In this document: one piece after another, positions 12,934-23,827 of the stretch
Layout of the letters: each line of letters begins with the position of its first letter
Position numbering within the stretch: the stretch's first letter is position 1
Origin: Actinomucor elegans
Taxonomy: Eukaryota; Mucoromycota; Mucoromycetes; Mucorales; Mucoraceae
Length of the DNA: 64,000 nt
Assembly: GCA_026027325.1 (NCBI GenBank)
Contig: JAMSLZ010000007.1
Span: 620,001-684,000 of the forward strand
Direction of reading: 5' to 3'
The notes under the pieces: generated by a model
What the model saw: the letters and a program-made list of their open reading frames with translations, nothing else
The model's database searches: none
What the model was told of the DNA's origin: nothing
Made by a program: the position numbers and the translations under genes

Positions 12934-14230
12934 GTTGCCGCTCAGATAGACCAGAAAGATAGAAATCTTGTACATAATGTCAAGTGCAAATATTCGGTTC
13001 ATATGCTTAATTACTTTTGTAGAAAATGGCGGTTTCTTTCGAATGAGATTGCTTTTATATAAAAAAAATGAGATCTGGATCCATAATGCAAGAATGTTAG
13101 AATGTTGAAGTTATTTAGTGTCCACTAATCAATATACGATTATGAAATTAGTTTCTTCTGAAAGAGAAAAGTATGCTCTATATATTTCTAGAATGTCAAA
13201 GCAATATCTTTGCTGTTGTCGTAGAAATGATTTTTGAAATCTAGTAATTTTGTCAAGGGTGTTTGTGGTGATGTGTTATGATATCCTTTATTAAAAATCT
13301 GCTAGTCAGTCAAAATAGGCAGGTACATGCCAAAACTTTAAATTTACTGATGAGTTATGGTGGTTTAATCAGCTGACAATAGACACCTATTTAAACCAAA
13401 AAATTACTTGGAATTTGCCGAATGAGGGCTATTCCTTTATCAGTACAATAGAAGTCTATATGGTCAAATTAACGAAAATCACAACAGATCTGCATCAATT
13501 GGGCACACTGGTAAGAACAGAAAATACTGATTTTTCATTATATGAGTACAAAGTCGGTCGAAAATATGAATACAAAGATGAAAGGACTGATAGTTCACCA
13601 AACTCAATTGACATTAACCATCCATTCACAGTGTAAACAACCGCATTTACTTATTACAGGTCTAATGTTGATAGTATGTATTTACCTGCTCAAGCTGACA
13701 GGCGACTGTCTATTGTATTGATTGCACATCAAAAGCTTTGCTGTGCCTGTAATCTTGCTATTTTAATACTTACAGGAGCAACCTATATTGATATTTCGGT
13801 ATAACTTTACTTTTAATAATATTAAAAATGGGAAGCTCATAGTCCTCATAGACAGAGCTACATTTATAACACTTTTTAGATAACAGTTTTAACATGAGCA
13901 TAACAAGAGCAGTTTATTCAGCTTTAGTTAGGTAGAGAGACTTGGAAAGAAGCATATCAATGCATTGAGTAGCTCACAAATGACCATTCATACTATAAAA
14001 AACAAATCGTTGTTGCAAAACTTTGGCCCTAAGGATATATCCTATTTCCAGCTCATTTCTACAATCTCTATACTCTTCGATCGATCCCATTTCAATACGG
14101 TATCTAATAGCTAGTATATGTTCATAATGAAATGTGCCATCTATCAGATCACGTATCTGACTGGGATGAAGCGATCATACTTCATATTACGTATACACTG
14201 TAAATCGCAAATGTTTTTAATGGCAAATAA

Positions 14231-14460
14231 TAATTGATATATCTCTCGGTCGGCCCAGGTTTACTGTAACATTTGACGAATTACACCTGTCCATAATAAA
14301 CTACTACTTTTGATTAACTCAGATGCATATAGTAGACTACATAGTAATTACTAATAGTACAATGTGTGCATTTCATGTAAATTAGGTTTAATGATCTATA
14401 GATTTCTCGGTTGGTCCCCGTTTGAGGTCACATCCATTCAGTACTCCAAGCTCAGGATAA
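14231..14460 (+). repeat. Two degenerate dispersed repeat copies
   Basis: The unit at 14231-14308 carries 'atatctctcggtcggcccag', then 'taacatttgacgaatta'. The unit at about 14390-14460 carries 'tagatttctcggttggtccc'. Both align with the plus-orientation family. Confidence 0.45.
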
Positions 14461-15052
14461 GCCTCTGCAGTTGTTGTTTTTTAATTATAATATCAAATAT
14501 ATCATTGTAAATCAAAACACACCTATGTGAAAGAATTATAAGTTTGCAGTACTTCATCTTCTAGTTGAGTTTTTTTTCCCCATTTTTATAGTATTTTTAT
14601 GATGGCTAGCTCGATTATGCTTCTATGATAGCAATTTGGACACATATAAAAGCAACATAATTTTGAATTAGACATTGTTATATAAAACTTCCTCTACTAT
14701 ATAAACTTAAAAGTAGTATACTATTTATTTTATTTTATTTTTATATTTATTATTCTAGTCTTGATCAAAAGCATGATACAAGGCTTACACTGCTAATTTA
14801 TGACTACTTAATAAATCACTGAGTGTGTTTTCAAAACAAAACTAACCTTCAAGTCCCAGATAGTCTAGCCCAGCAGTCATCCTTCTTTAATTCGGATCTT
14901 TGAAGATTCTGTTAGGCAGGTCTATTATCTTGATTTGGCTGATAGTCCTCCAAAAGTTCCAAAGATCCATATAGAGATCTTGAGCAAATTTATATATATA
15001 TATAAAAAGGTTTATTCTTGTAATAATGTATAGCTACAATAATTTAAAATGA

Positions 15053-18000
15053 CTACTGGTTTTTTCGCTCTTTCGATTGCTCTTTTTTTTCATGAGTGTG
15101 CTCCCTGGCCATTTCAACACCATCAGCAATACGCTCTTTTGCCATTCGAGAAGCTTCACCCACAACAGCAGAAATGATACGCTCAAGAGGTCCCCAAAGA
15201 TTCAAAGCGAAGATAACATAACCAAAACTGATACACAAGACAAACAATACCATATAAAGTGGGTTTCTAATGATAGTCATAAATTCATTCCAGCCTAAAA
15301 AGACCATGGCAGCAATAGCCCAGGTAGGTATCTTGGCGGTGGTAGATACAACTGAACGCTTAGCTTCCAAGTAGAACGCATCTGATTCACGCTTGAAACG
15401 GTTTGAAATATCAATCTGTTTCGCTTCGCTAAGCACAACAAGTGATTGTTTAAAGTCAAAGTCCTCTGTCGATTCGATTTCAAATTCAGGATCTTCCTTC
15501 AGACTGATCTTGGAAAACAAACTGATCAAAGTAAGTGTCTATAGTATTTGGTAACATATCTATTAGCTCTTCAAACGCAATTACTATCCTATTTGTATCT
15601 TACATCTTCTTTGGCGCGCTTAAAGTAAGAGTCGATATCATCCTCTGGCTTCCAAACACGAGGTAGACCATGATCATCATATCTAAACTTTTCTTCAAAT
15701 CTAAGGTAACAAGAGGATGAGATACCCATGAATCCATAACTAATTTTTGGCATATACACACCTTGAACGTAGCTTCAAAAGCAACATAGTGTCAGCCAGT
15801 TCCTCGTCTACTTTCTTACGAAGGACAAGCCATGCTTGTAATTTAAGATCTTTGACAGAATCATTTAACTCGTTATCAGAAGAGTTGAAGCCTAAGTAAA
15901 AGGATAAGTAGGCTTATTAATCAATCGACTTTCTATACTTACTCTTTGCGATTTTATTAAGTGTAGCTTGTCCGTGTTCAACAGTCTTGTTATATGCTTG
16001 GATCGTTTTGTGCCAAGCATCAGGTTTAGGATCATTCAAAGCCAAGGTCACTGGTTCAGATAGTTCATTTTCGACTTGTTTCTAATCAAACAAACTCTTT
16101 CAATATGATGTATAAGTGGAATGTGAGTATAGTACTTTACAGTCAAAGCTTTTGTCATCTTTTTGAATTCATCAGTACGTGCTTTAGTAGAGGCTTGAGA
16201 GAACTCTTCTTCAAGGGTGTTAAGCTCATTGGTATAGGACCAGTCGGTATCAGGTAAGATGATTGCTGAAGCTTGACTTTAGAAAAAGAATGGGAATAAT
16301 TCATATCAAGATTACCTTTAGCACCGTTCAAAAAGAGATCAGTTGCATCCTTTAAACAACCTTCAACAGCAGTAGCAAAGTTGTAGTTGGGCTTCTTCAA
16401 TTCATCCTTGAGACTTTCATCAAACATGACAATAGCTTTCTTGTGAAGGTTCTTCAATTGACCAACAAACAAGACGTTGAGTTGAATATTCAATTTGGTG
16501 AGCATTTCCAATCTCTTCTTTTGATAAACACCTTGATGGTAGCGGGATGCGTTTTTATCAAAAGACGCAATAGCTTCAGTACGGATATCAAGCATGTGTT
16601 TACCGAGGTCATCTATTGTTTGAGCTTTTTCAAGAATAGGTTGTTTGAAAGGAGCAAGGCGACTAGAAAATACTTCAAATGCGGCCTACAATACAAGAAA
16701 GGGTCAGTCGCTATTACTGAAACATATCTATTGGCTTACATTGGAAATTTCATCACAACGGTATTGAGCCAGGAGCTCTTGCTGAGTAGGCAGATCCAAA
16801 TCTTTATTAGTAAGGACTTTGTCCCAGATACCAGAGGCATAGATGTGATAACCATCAGCAGGAATACGCTTGTGATATTCTGGTTTGAAAACAAAGTCTT
16901 GGTTCTCGGGATCATTGAATCTTGTAGTATATGCGTTACTATTATGATACTGTATAATCAATAAAGCGATTTACCTCTTGCGAAGATTAGCAACTTCTTC
17001 GTTGAACTTTTCGGGCAAAAGCACTTTATGTGGTAAGCCTGTATACATAAAATCAAAATAATCATGGATCTTGCAGTCCTCCAATCCTTCAGGCTTTGAA
17101 TTTACCATCAATAAGAGTCAGATCATACGTATATATATATATATAAATTACCTTTGATAAACCAGACCAGATCTTCTCTAAATCAGCTTGGAGTGTTTTA
17201 GCCAGATTAGCCAAAGGAGTTGAACCAACATGATCTCTTATAACAACCAATAAAAGTGTTTTTTCTTTACTGTAATAAAGATGGTGAGCAAAATAGCCAT
17301 AATGTTTATATAGAAAGTCATACCTCTTTTGAGTTTGAAACAACTGCAGGTTGACTTCAAATACAGTCTTCAATAAGCCCATGTTGGCGCCCTGATATAA
17401 ACCAACTTGGTGTTCCCATAAATTAAGAATGATCACTTCACTGGTTGCCATAGAAAACAAAGCTGATTTGCGCTCAAAGTCTTGATCTTCTCCACGTTCG
17501 CGACCATCTGTTCCTTCTACGTCCATCACAAGAACATGCATACCTCTACCACGCGACATCCAAATACCTTTGGTTGTTTGACTTCTTTGATTTTCGTTCA
17601 TCACATCAAAGGAAGTACCAAATAACCCATTCAACAAGGTACCTAGATTAAAAAAAGCGCGTTCAATATCGAATGTCATTCTCTAATTCTCAATGTCCTT
17701 ACTTTTGCCGGTACTTTGAGAGCCGAAAACAGCTACTACGTTGTACTTGAACCCAGCATCACCCAAATTCCATTTCTCCAAGTAATTGGGCAAGTCTTCA
17801 CTATCAAAATCATCGAGATTGAGTAACCAACAGTTGTATAAAACATGTATTTATTATATACTTACGTGAACTTTTGATTCTCGTCAACTATTTGAAGACG
17901 AGGAATAGCCAAAGTATCTTTATCCCAGTCTGTAGTTGAGACTGAACCTTTGGAAGATGGAGGTGCAAGGTCTTTTGGTACTAGAGTTTCTTCAATAACC

Positions 18001-18176
18001 GTCCTTGATGAATGATTAGCTTTTTTTGTCAGTACCAAGTCTAGGAAATGCTTACATGTTTCTGAAATACACGAAAGAAGGGTAGTTTTTTTTTCTTTGC
18101 AAAGAAAACCAAGCAAAAGTTTAGATACGTTAAGATTGTGACGACACCAGCCCCTTTACACTTGAGTTTTTGCCAT
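15053..18176 (-). CDS. SEY1: ER membrane fusion GTPase (atlastin/RHD3 type)
   Basis: Thirteen exons, minus strand: 18176-18160, 18003-17866, 17800-17703, 17642-17324, 17269-17152, 17093-16975, 16920-16740, 16685-16316, 16271-16141, 16081-15943, 15891-15762, 15700-15604 and 15538-15053; 780 aa in frame. The product is a dynamin-like GTPase that fuses ER tubules. The P-loop GSQSTGKS (residues 78-85), the switch-II motif [13 protein letters not shown] and the RDHVG G4 region are present. A long helical middle follows, then a C-terminal membrane hairpin (two hydrophobic stretches after [13 protein letters not shown]) and a charged tail. The main uncertainty is the start: no ATG lies in the exon at 18003. 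I join it to a 17-nt first exon through a 156-nt intron with a good CTAAT branch site. An intron also splits the P-loop Ser codon. Confidence 0.9.
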
Positions 18177-20206
18177 GTGAAGTGCTGTGTAACGTATTTT
18201 GATATGAAGATCAAGAAATGTTTGACCAGTCTATAATGATTAGTATCACACGTCAAAAAATAGAGCAGCTAGTTATGAATCAATACTGCTTTATTTAGCA
18301 GTAGATGGTTGTATACAGCGCCTTTATCAAAGTGATATAATATAAATACCGGGGCCTAATTCAGGAACCATTAGTTTCTAGTTGTGATTTATAAACAAAG
18401 AGAGTGAAGATGGCTGTTTTGCCCAATAATTGCTCATATAAGCACTCTCTACTACTGGGCATGCTAAAGACTAAAACTAAATGCCACGAAAGGCAGAGCC
18501 CCTGTCCTTGAAATATGCATTTTGTCCTGCTGAATAGCAATAAACTGGTTTTATATAAGAATATAGTTGCTTTTTCTCTCCTTTCTTTCTTTTATTTTAT
18601 TGGCTCCTTGCATGATATGTTGTCTATTATTAAACTGTATTGTAGAGAAGCGCATATGAAGCAACATCACAAGTAACTTTGTTTCATTTACATATGCTAA
18701 TCTTAAATCCTACAATTTTCTATTTGGCAAATAAATAAATAGAAGAATTCAAATGACGGATACCTTAAATGCTATATGCTATTTGCATGTAGATTAGGAG
18801 AAAACATAAATATAATGTTGCTTTTTTACGCAAAATAATAAATCAGTTATCTTCTTGATAATGTTTGCTATATTTAATAATATATGACCTGACTGTGGAT
18901 ATATACTAAAATAAAAAAAGACGTGATAATCATAGATATCCGTCAATATATACTGAGAAATGCATGTAATGTGGTTGTATTAAATACTATTTCTCTATCT
19001 ATCATTTTGTCTTGCAAACAAAGTCGCATAAAAGAACAAAAAAGGACGATTTCTTATTGTGCTGTTGTGACGACTGAGATTATCCACTAATCATCGTTTA
19101 AAGCTGTACTTTTTTCTATGCAATTAGTTCTTACTTTAATTGTATTTAATAACAAAACACTAGTTATATAAACAAAATTCTTTAAAAAAGGTTGTGTAGA
19201 ATTAAAGGCTACATCATCATCTACCGATTTAATAATACTACTACTACAGTTTAATTATTATATCTTGCTCTTTTAATTCATTGTATTATTATCAACGGTA
19301 AATGTTGGCTTTTTCTATTTTTTTTTGGGTGTTTTAAAACAATATATTTGACAAAAATGTTTTTATAGTATTAAATGACTATGTCTCCTCAATGCTTTAC
19401 TTGTACTCTACAAAACAACGAAATGCATAGTTAAAATCTGACCTAAAGGTATACCCTACGGGATCTTTCTGAGAGAGTATTGGGTTATTTTCACCATCTC
19501 TACATTTTTTTTAGCAATTCCAATTCAATGTCGAATTTGATCACTATTACTTATTAAGAATAAATCAGTATAACTAATAAATCCATTACTCCTCCAAAGT
19601 GTAGTAAATGTATCTCATTTTAAAGATTCGTCATAGATTAACAATTTTTCAAGATCTAATGTTTATTCTTAAATCTTTTGTTTGATCCCAGCAAAATGTC
19701 GCATCTAGCACTTAAATCATAAGCACGATAGATCAGAAAACCTATTAAAAAATCTTTTTAACTGAATAACAGGTAAAATATAGGAAAATTATAAAGAAAA
19801 AATAAAATATATAATATAATATATATAATAAAAATGAAAAATACTTATAACTAAACTTCAAAAATTAATAAATGTCAGCGAAAGTTCGAGAGCAATTCCC
19901 TTGGTCCGAACAATGCCTCGAACTAAGCGTCGCTTTAGCCCTTTGGCACCTTCTAGAACAAAATGACATAAACTATGCCATACTTAGCAATCATAACTTC
20001 AAGCACCTACCAGATAGAATTAAAAATAATATATATATATTATGCATTAATTTAAAAGAAAACAACTAATAAAAATATCATCATTCCAAACTACATCGTT
20101 ATACTCTTCCCTTATTGGATAATACTAATCTCAGCAGCAGCTCGTCACGTGATCCAGTTTACTTATTGTCTGATTTATTTAAAATATCAAAAGATATAAA
20201 TAACAA
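18177..20206. other. AT-rich intergenic region
   Basis: Very AT-rich, with many TATATA-type runs (for example 19801-19835). No supported gene except the uncertain small frame at 19872-20069. A possible degenerate dispersed repeat copy lies at about 19600-19710 (agatctaatg ... gtttgatccc ... atgtcgcatct). Confidence 0.5.
19872..20069 (+). CDS. Small open frame of unknown status, possible gene remnant
   Basis: A 65-aa frame beginning MSAKVREQFPW that lies in an abruptly GC-richer island (about 19872-19985) inside very AT-rich DNA. It has a protein-like composition (WSEQCLELSVALALWHLLEQ) before running into AT-rich sequence. I recognise no family. It may be a captured fragment of a larger gene or transposon, a short functional peptide, or chance. 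Confidence 0.2.
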   Translation: MSAKVREQFPWSEQCLELSVALALWHLLEQNDINYAILSNHNFKHLPDRIKNNIYILCINLKENN

Positions 20207-20278
20207 GGTTTCATAGTGTAATGGTTATCATATCGGTCTTTGAATCCGGTGATCCGAGTTCGATTCTCGGTGAGACCT
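20207..20278 (+). tRNA. tRNA-Gln (anticodon UUG)
   Basis: A 72-nt cloverleaf without intron. The acceptor stem GGTTTCA pairs with TGAGACC (one G-T pair), with discriminator T. The D-arm region has the A-box TAGTGTAATGG. The anticodon loop CTTTGAA places TTG at positions 34-36. The T-arm GAGTTCGATTCTC carries the B-box. A pol III terminator (TTTTT from 20280) follows immediately. It decodes CAA, in line with the many CAA codons in the local Gln-rich proteins. Confidence 0.96.
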
Positions 20279-22188
20279 CTTTTTGTTTTTTTGTCTATTT
20301 GATAGTGTATATAGTGTTTTGGTTAAAATCACTATGTCAAACTAGCATTACATGGTATTTGTCATAATTTATCAATATAGTTAAGCAAAAATACCATTAA
20401 TTTTTTTTTTTTTGCATCTTTGCTTTTAAATTTTGTTATTGAAAATTCAATAGTTACATGAATTTCCTTCAATCTTAAATGGTTAATTCGAATATACACT
20501 CATAATTACTAAGCCATACACCTTAGCAAATGTTATCACGACTATCAAATAGATAAACTCCTTTTTAACATAGGCTACTATCTTTGTGTTAATTCAGATC
20601 AGGATGGATAGTAGATATCTCACTTGATTGATACTTCATCAGAACTTTGTAGGTAAGATAGTTAATTTATTATAGAGGTCCTTTGGAGAGTTTTCAAAGC
20701 TAATAGATAAATTTTGATCTTTTTGTACATCAGATATGCGCTTATAGTTTACTTATTTTGAGCAAAATGAATCAATATAAAACAAAAAAACTCTCCTTAA
20801 CTTAGTACCAACATGTACTATCGAAATATTTCTGTCAAGATGAAAAGCTACCAACATAAATCATCTATAATCGTTGAGGGTGATCTGGTAAAGAACAGTG
20901 ACCTGTTTTCTGATAAGTGATAGGTTGATAGATACTTAAATGTGTTCTTTTGAAAATAAAAGGCGCAAATCATCAAATATTCTAGGAGAACCACTATCTA
21001 AATTGGTTATTCCTGGTATATACGTTCGATCAAACCAGAAAATCATTCTAATGATGAAAATAATCGAAGTCAAGTTCTGGATGATTTAGTTTTTAAGTAC
21101 CGTTTGGCTCATAGATCCTCAGATGCTCAAACGTAATAAAATATTATAACCAAAACTTCAGCTTCTGGTTATCTTTATGCAACTGACGACCCCAGTTTGC
21201 CTAGATATCTCTTCATAGCAGCAAAGTCGTATGAACCAATATACCAGAGCTTAAAAAAATACAGATAATAATAGCTACAAAGAAAAGGCCTGCTACTGTT
21301 ATTAAGTAAAAGGTCAGAGCTTCTACACATAGAGACAACAACGATAAATGGGTAAGGGAGAAAGAGGTATTTATTAACAATAGTCTACAATAAAGACAAA
21401 AAAAAAACTGCTGAAATGATAACGCGACAGAGCATACCTGTTCAAAAGACTCATACTGTAGCAAAGGAACAAGGCCAAAAGCACATACCTAATGGAGTTT
21501 TCATATCTTACTGTTCACTAGGATCGTCTTGCCCAAGCAACCTTAAATCCTAGTATTTGGAACCCTGAAATAACCGAAATTCTCATCAGATTTCTGACTT
21601 TTTTTAATATGGAGACTAACAGTGTTTTATCTAAGTGCGCTACACTAACAGCGAATTTAAACAAATGCTTTATTAATATGTGCATCAACAGTTAAAAGAG
21701 AAAATAAAGAGGCTCCACACTTCAGCGATGATAATCAGTCTCATCCAAATCAAGTTCAAAATTACTGATATTCTTACTCGAGTAAAAATTATTAAACTAG
21801 ACAACCATTATTGGCCTTCATGACGTTTGCAAAAGGATGTGTCTTCTAGTTAAAAATAGGATACGATTTTCTATTTGAGATCCTACTGTAGTAAAATTTG
21901 CAATATTCAAACAACAGACCTACTTTGTACAATGTATAACTAATTAACATCAGAGCTAATATCAACCAGATTAATGACAGAGCTATTCCTTTCATTTGAC
22001 TCAAACGTAATGATATATAGTTATCTACCATCCCATTCCTACAAATTACACATCATTGCATATTCTGTTGAACACTCTTAGCATCCAGACAATGTTATAT
22101 ATACATCTATTTTTATTGTTTATCGAGTTTTATCTGTTTGATGAGCGTATTAAGGATGAAAGGCTTTTTGATCTAATGCTATCGGTCA
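20279..22188. other. Intergenic region, nothing supported
   Basis: Beyond the tRNA terminator I see only short open frames with hydrophobic, AT-driven composition (for example minus strand 21213-21464). No domains, splice-supported genes or strong repeats were found. Confidence 0.5.
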
Positions 22189-22786
22189 TTACAAGGTGTT
22201 TAAATCGACCAAATCAAATCTTCTAGGCTTAGGTTGATCCATAGGGATAGGAAGTGTTGCTTCGCGATCATGAACAATACCGACTAATCGACGCTTAGGA
22301 TGTTGAGCATCCTTATAAAAACGAACGTATCCAGGTTCAAGTGCATAAAGTGTGTGATCTTTACCCATGCCAACCTATCAAAACGAGCAGTTTAGCAAGA
22401 TACTCGACTAGAGAGCTTTATACCACCAATAACTTACATTATCACCAGCGTGGAACTTGGTACCTCTTTGACGAACAATAATGTTTCCGGGAATCACTTC
22501 TTGTCCACCAAATTTCTTGACACCTAATCTTCTACCAGCAGAATCTCTACCGTTACGCGAAGAACCACCAGACTTCTTTGTAGCCCAACGCACTTGGCTC
22601 AGCTCTGTTTAATTAAAATATGAAAAAAAAGGTTAAATCGTAAGTGAGGGGTCGAAAAACCGTCAGAAATGCCGAACCTGTTGTGTTTTGGAAAAATGGT
22701 GTAATGACCGGTCTAGCAGTATTGAGCAATTGGCTGCTTCTGGCTGTTGTTGAGCTAAATTGTGTGAATCGATTCAGCAATGACAT
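22189..22786 (-). CDS. Mitochondrial large-subunit ribosomal protein bL27m
   Basis: Three exons, minus strand: 22786-22678, 22604-22438 and 22374-22189; 153 aa. The N-terminus ([18 protein letters not shown]) is rich in Ser/Thr/Arg without acids, as expected of a mitochondrial presequence. The L27 core follows: [44 protein letters not shown] and [15 protein letters not shown]. bL27 reaches the peptidyl-transferase centre of the ribosome. The first donor is GTTCGG, weaker than others here, but the frame and the conserved sequence require this junction. The fungal C-terminal extension is short compared with yeast Mrp7. Confidence 0.93.
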
Positions 22787-23827
22787 TATATATTAGTGCT
22801 GGCTATTCAAAGTGTTAACTGAGAAAAAAAAAATGGAGCCTGGGTTTATTGTATAAACGCAGGGTGACGGGGAGAAAAGCCTGGATTTGAAAAAGTTTGA
22901 AGTCAATCTGGGGCAAGCCACCAAAAAAGTTAGAATTAAGCAAGGTACCGCTTAAGGTTGCTAAATCAGCCTCTATTAGGTTCTAAACGATAATAATAGC
23001 CACAATGTATTCTTTGAACCATAGGAAAGAATATTGCTTTTTAGAAAGTGCTGTTAATATTGTTAGAAACAATGCAAAAATACAACAGAAATATGAATCT
23101 TCCTCAATTTTCATTGGTTATCTGCAGTTTAAAAATGAGCCATCATCATCATCACCACCACCACCACCACCATCACTACATAGAATTGAAGTTGGCCCGA
23201 ATTCTATCTCATGTTATATACTAATAAAGCTACTAACTTGATAATATTAATTATATTCTATTTTAGATATGCACTGTAAATTATATACTTTTCATGTAAA
23301 CTGAATCTCAAGTTCAATTGATTTCTCAACTGATCTAGGTTTAATGTCAGATCTGAATAAGTACTTGCTCAGAATGAAGCAATTACTAGAATCATTACTT
23401 AATTGGAATACGAGTGCACTATTAATTAATGTCTAATAGTATATTGCATGTAGTTCACATACACTAAATCTAATGATCAATAGAACTTTCGTTAGATCCC
23501 AGTTAAATACTGCATCCGATTACTAATCCATACTCAAAATGACCTGCTGCATCTGCTTGAATATCTTTTTACCAAAACACAACTCTAATAAAGCGCGTAC
23601 ACTTCATGAAAGTTTGAAAATGATTTATAATTACCTTGATTGATCTCACTGTAGTGTTATATATGATAAGTAGCCCATACTAGAATGGGTCGTTGTATCT
23701 GTTATGATTGAGTGGAAAATAAAGGAACCTGATAAAAAATCATTGATAAAGTTTGGGATTGTCAAGAATTTTGTTAGTATATAGACATTTAATGAAAAAG
23801 GTATGTTTATTTAGAGTGCACTATTCA
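22787..23827. other. Intergenic region with two dispersed repeat copies
   Basis: A short frame at 23005-23241 is driven by an ATC/ACC microsatellite (about 23142-23175) and is not supported as a gene. Two plus-orientation repeat units lie at 23315-23405 and 23470-23572. Confidence 0.55.
23315..23572 (+). repeat. Pair of dispersed repeat copies, including a well-preserved one
   Basis: Unit 23470-23572 shows the full order: 'aatgatcaatagaactttcg', 'ttagatcccagttaaat', 'actgcatccgattactaatc', 'catactcaaaatgacctgct' and 'gcatctgcttgaatatcttt'. Unit 23315-23405 has the same order but is more diverged. The pair serves as the reference for plus orientation of the family. Confidence 0.6.

Larger units (their letters stand above)
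11532..15052. other. Long intergenic region, repeats only
   Basis: There are scattered short open frames (for example minus strand 11759-11956, and plus strand 13415-13636) without domain, splice context or recognisable similarity. Degenerate dispersed repeat copies lie near 12861-12933 (minus) and 14231-14460 (plus). A TA microsatellite at 14991-15004 marks the 3' flank of SEY1. No RNA gene was recognised. Confidence 0.5.

Noticed and set aside
16443..16964. Long plus-strand open frame (173 aa)
   Set aside because: It lies antisense to well-supported SEY1 exons and has no domain; it is a shadow of that gene.
23005..23241. Plus-strand frame with a Ser/Pro run
   Set aside because: The apparent composition comes from an ATC/ACC microsatellite; flanking residues show no protein character.
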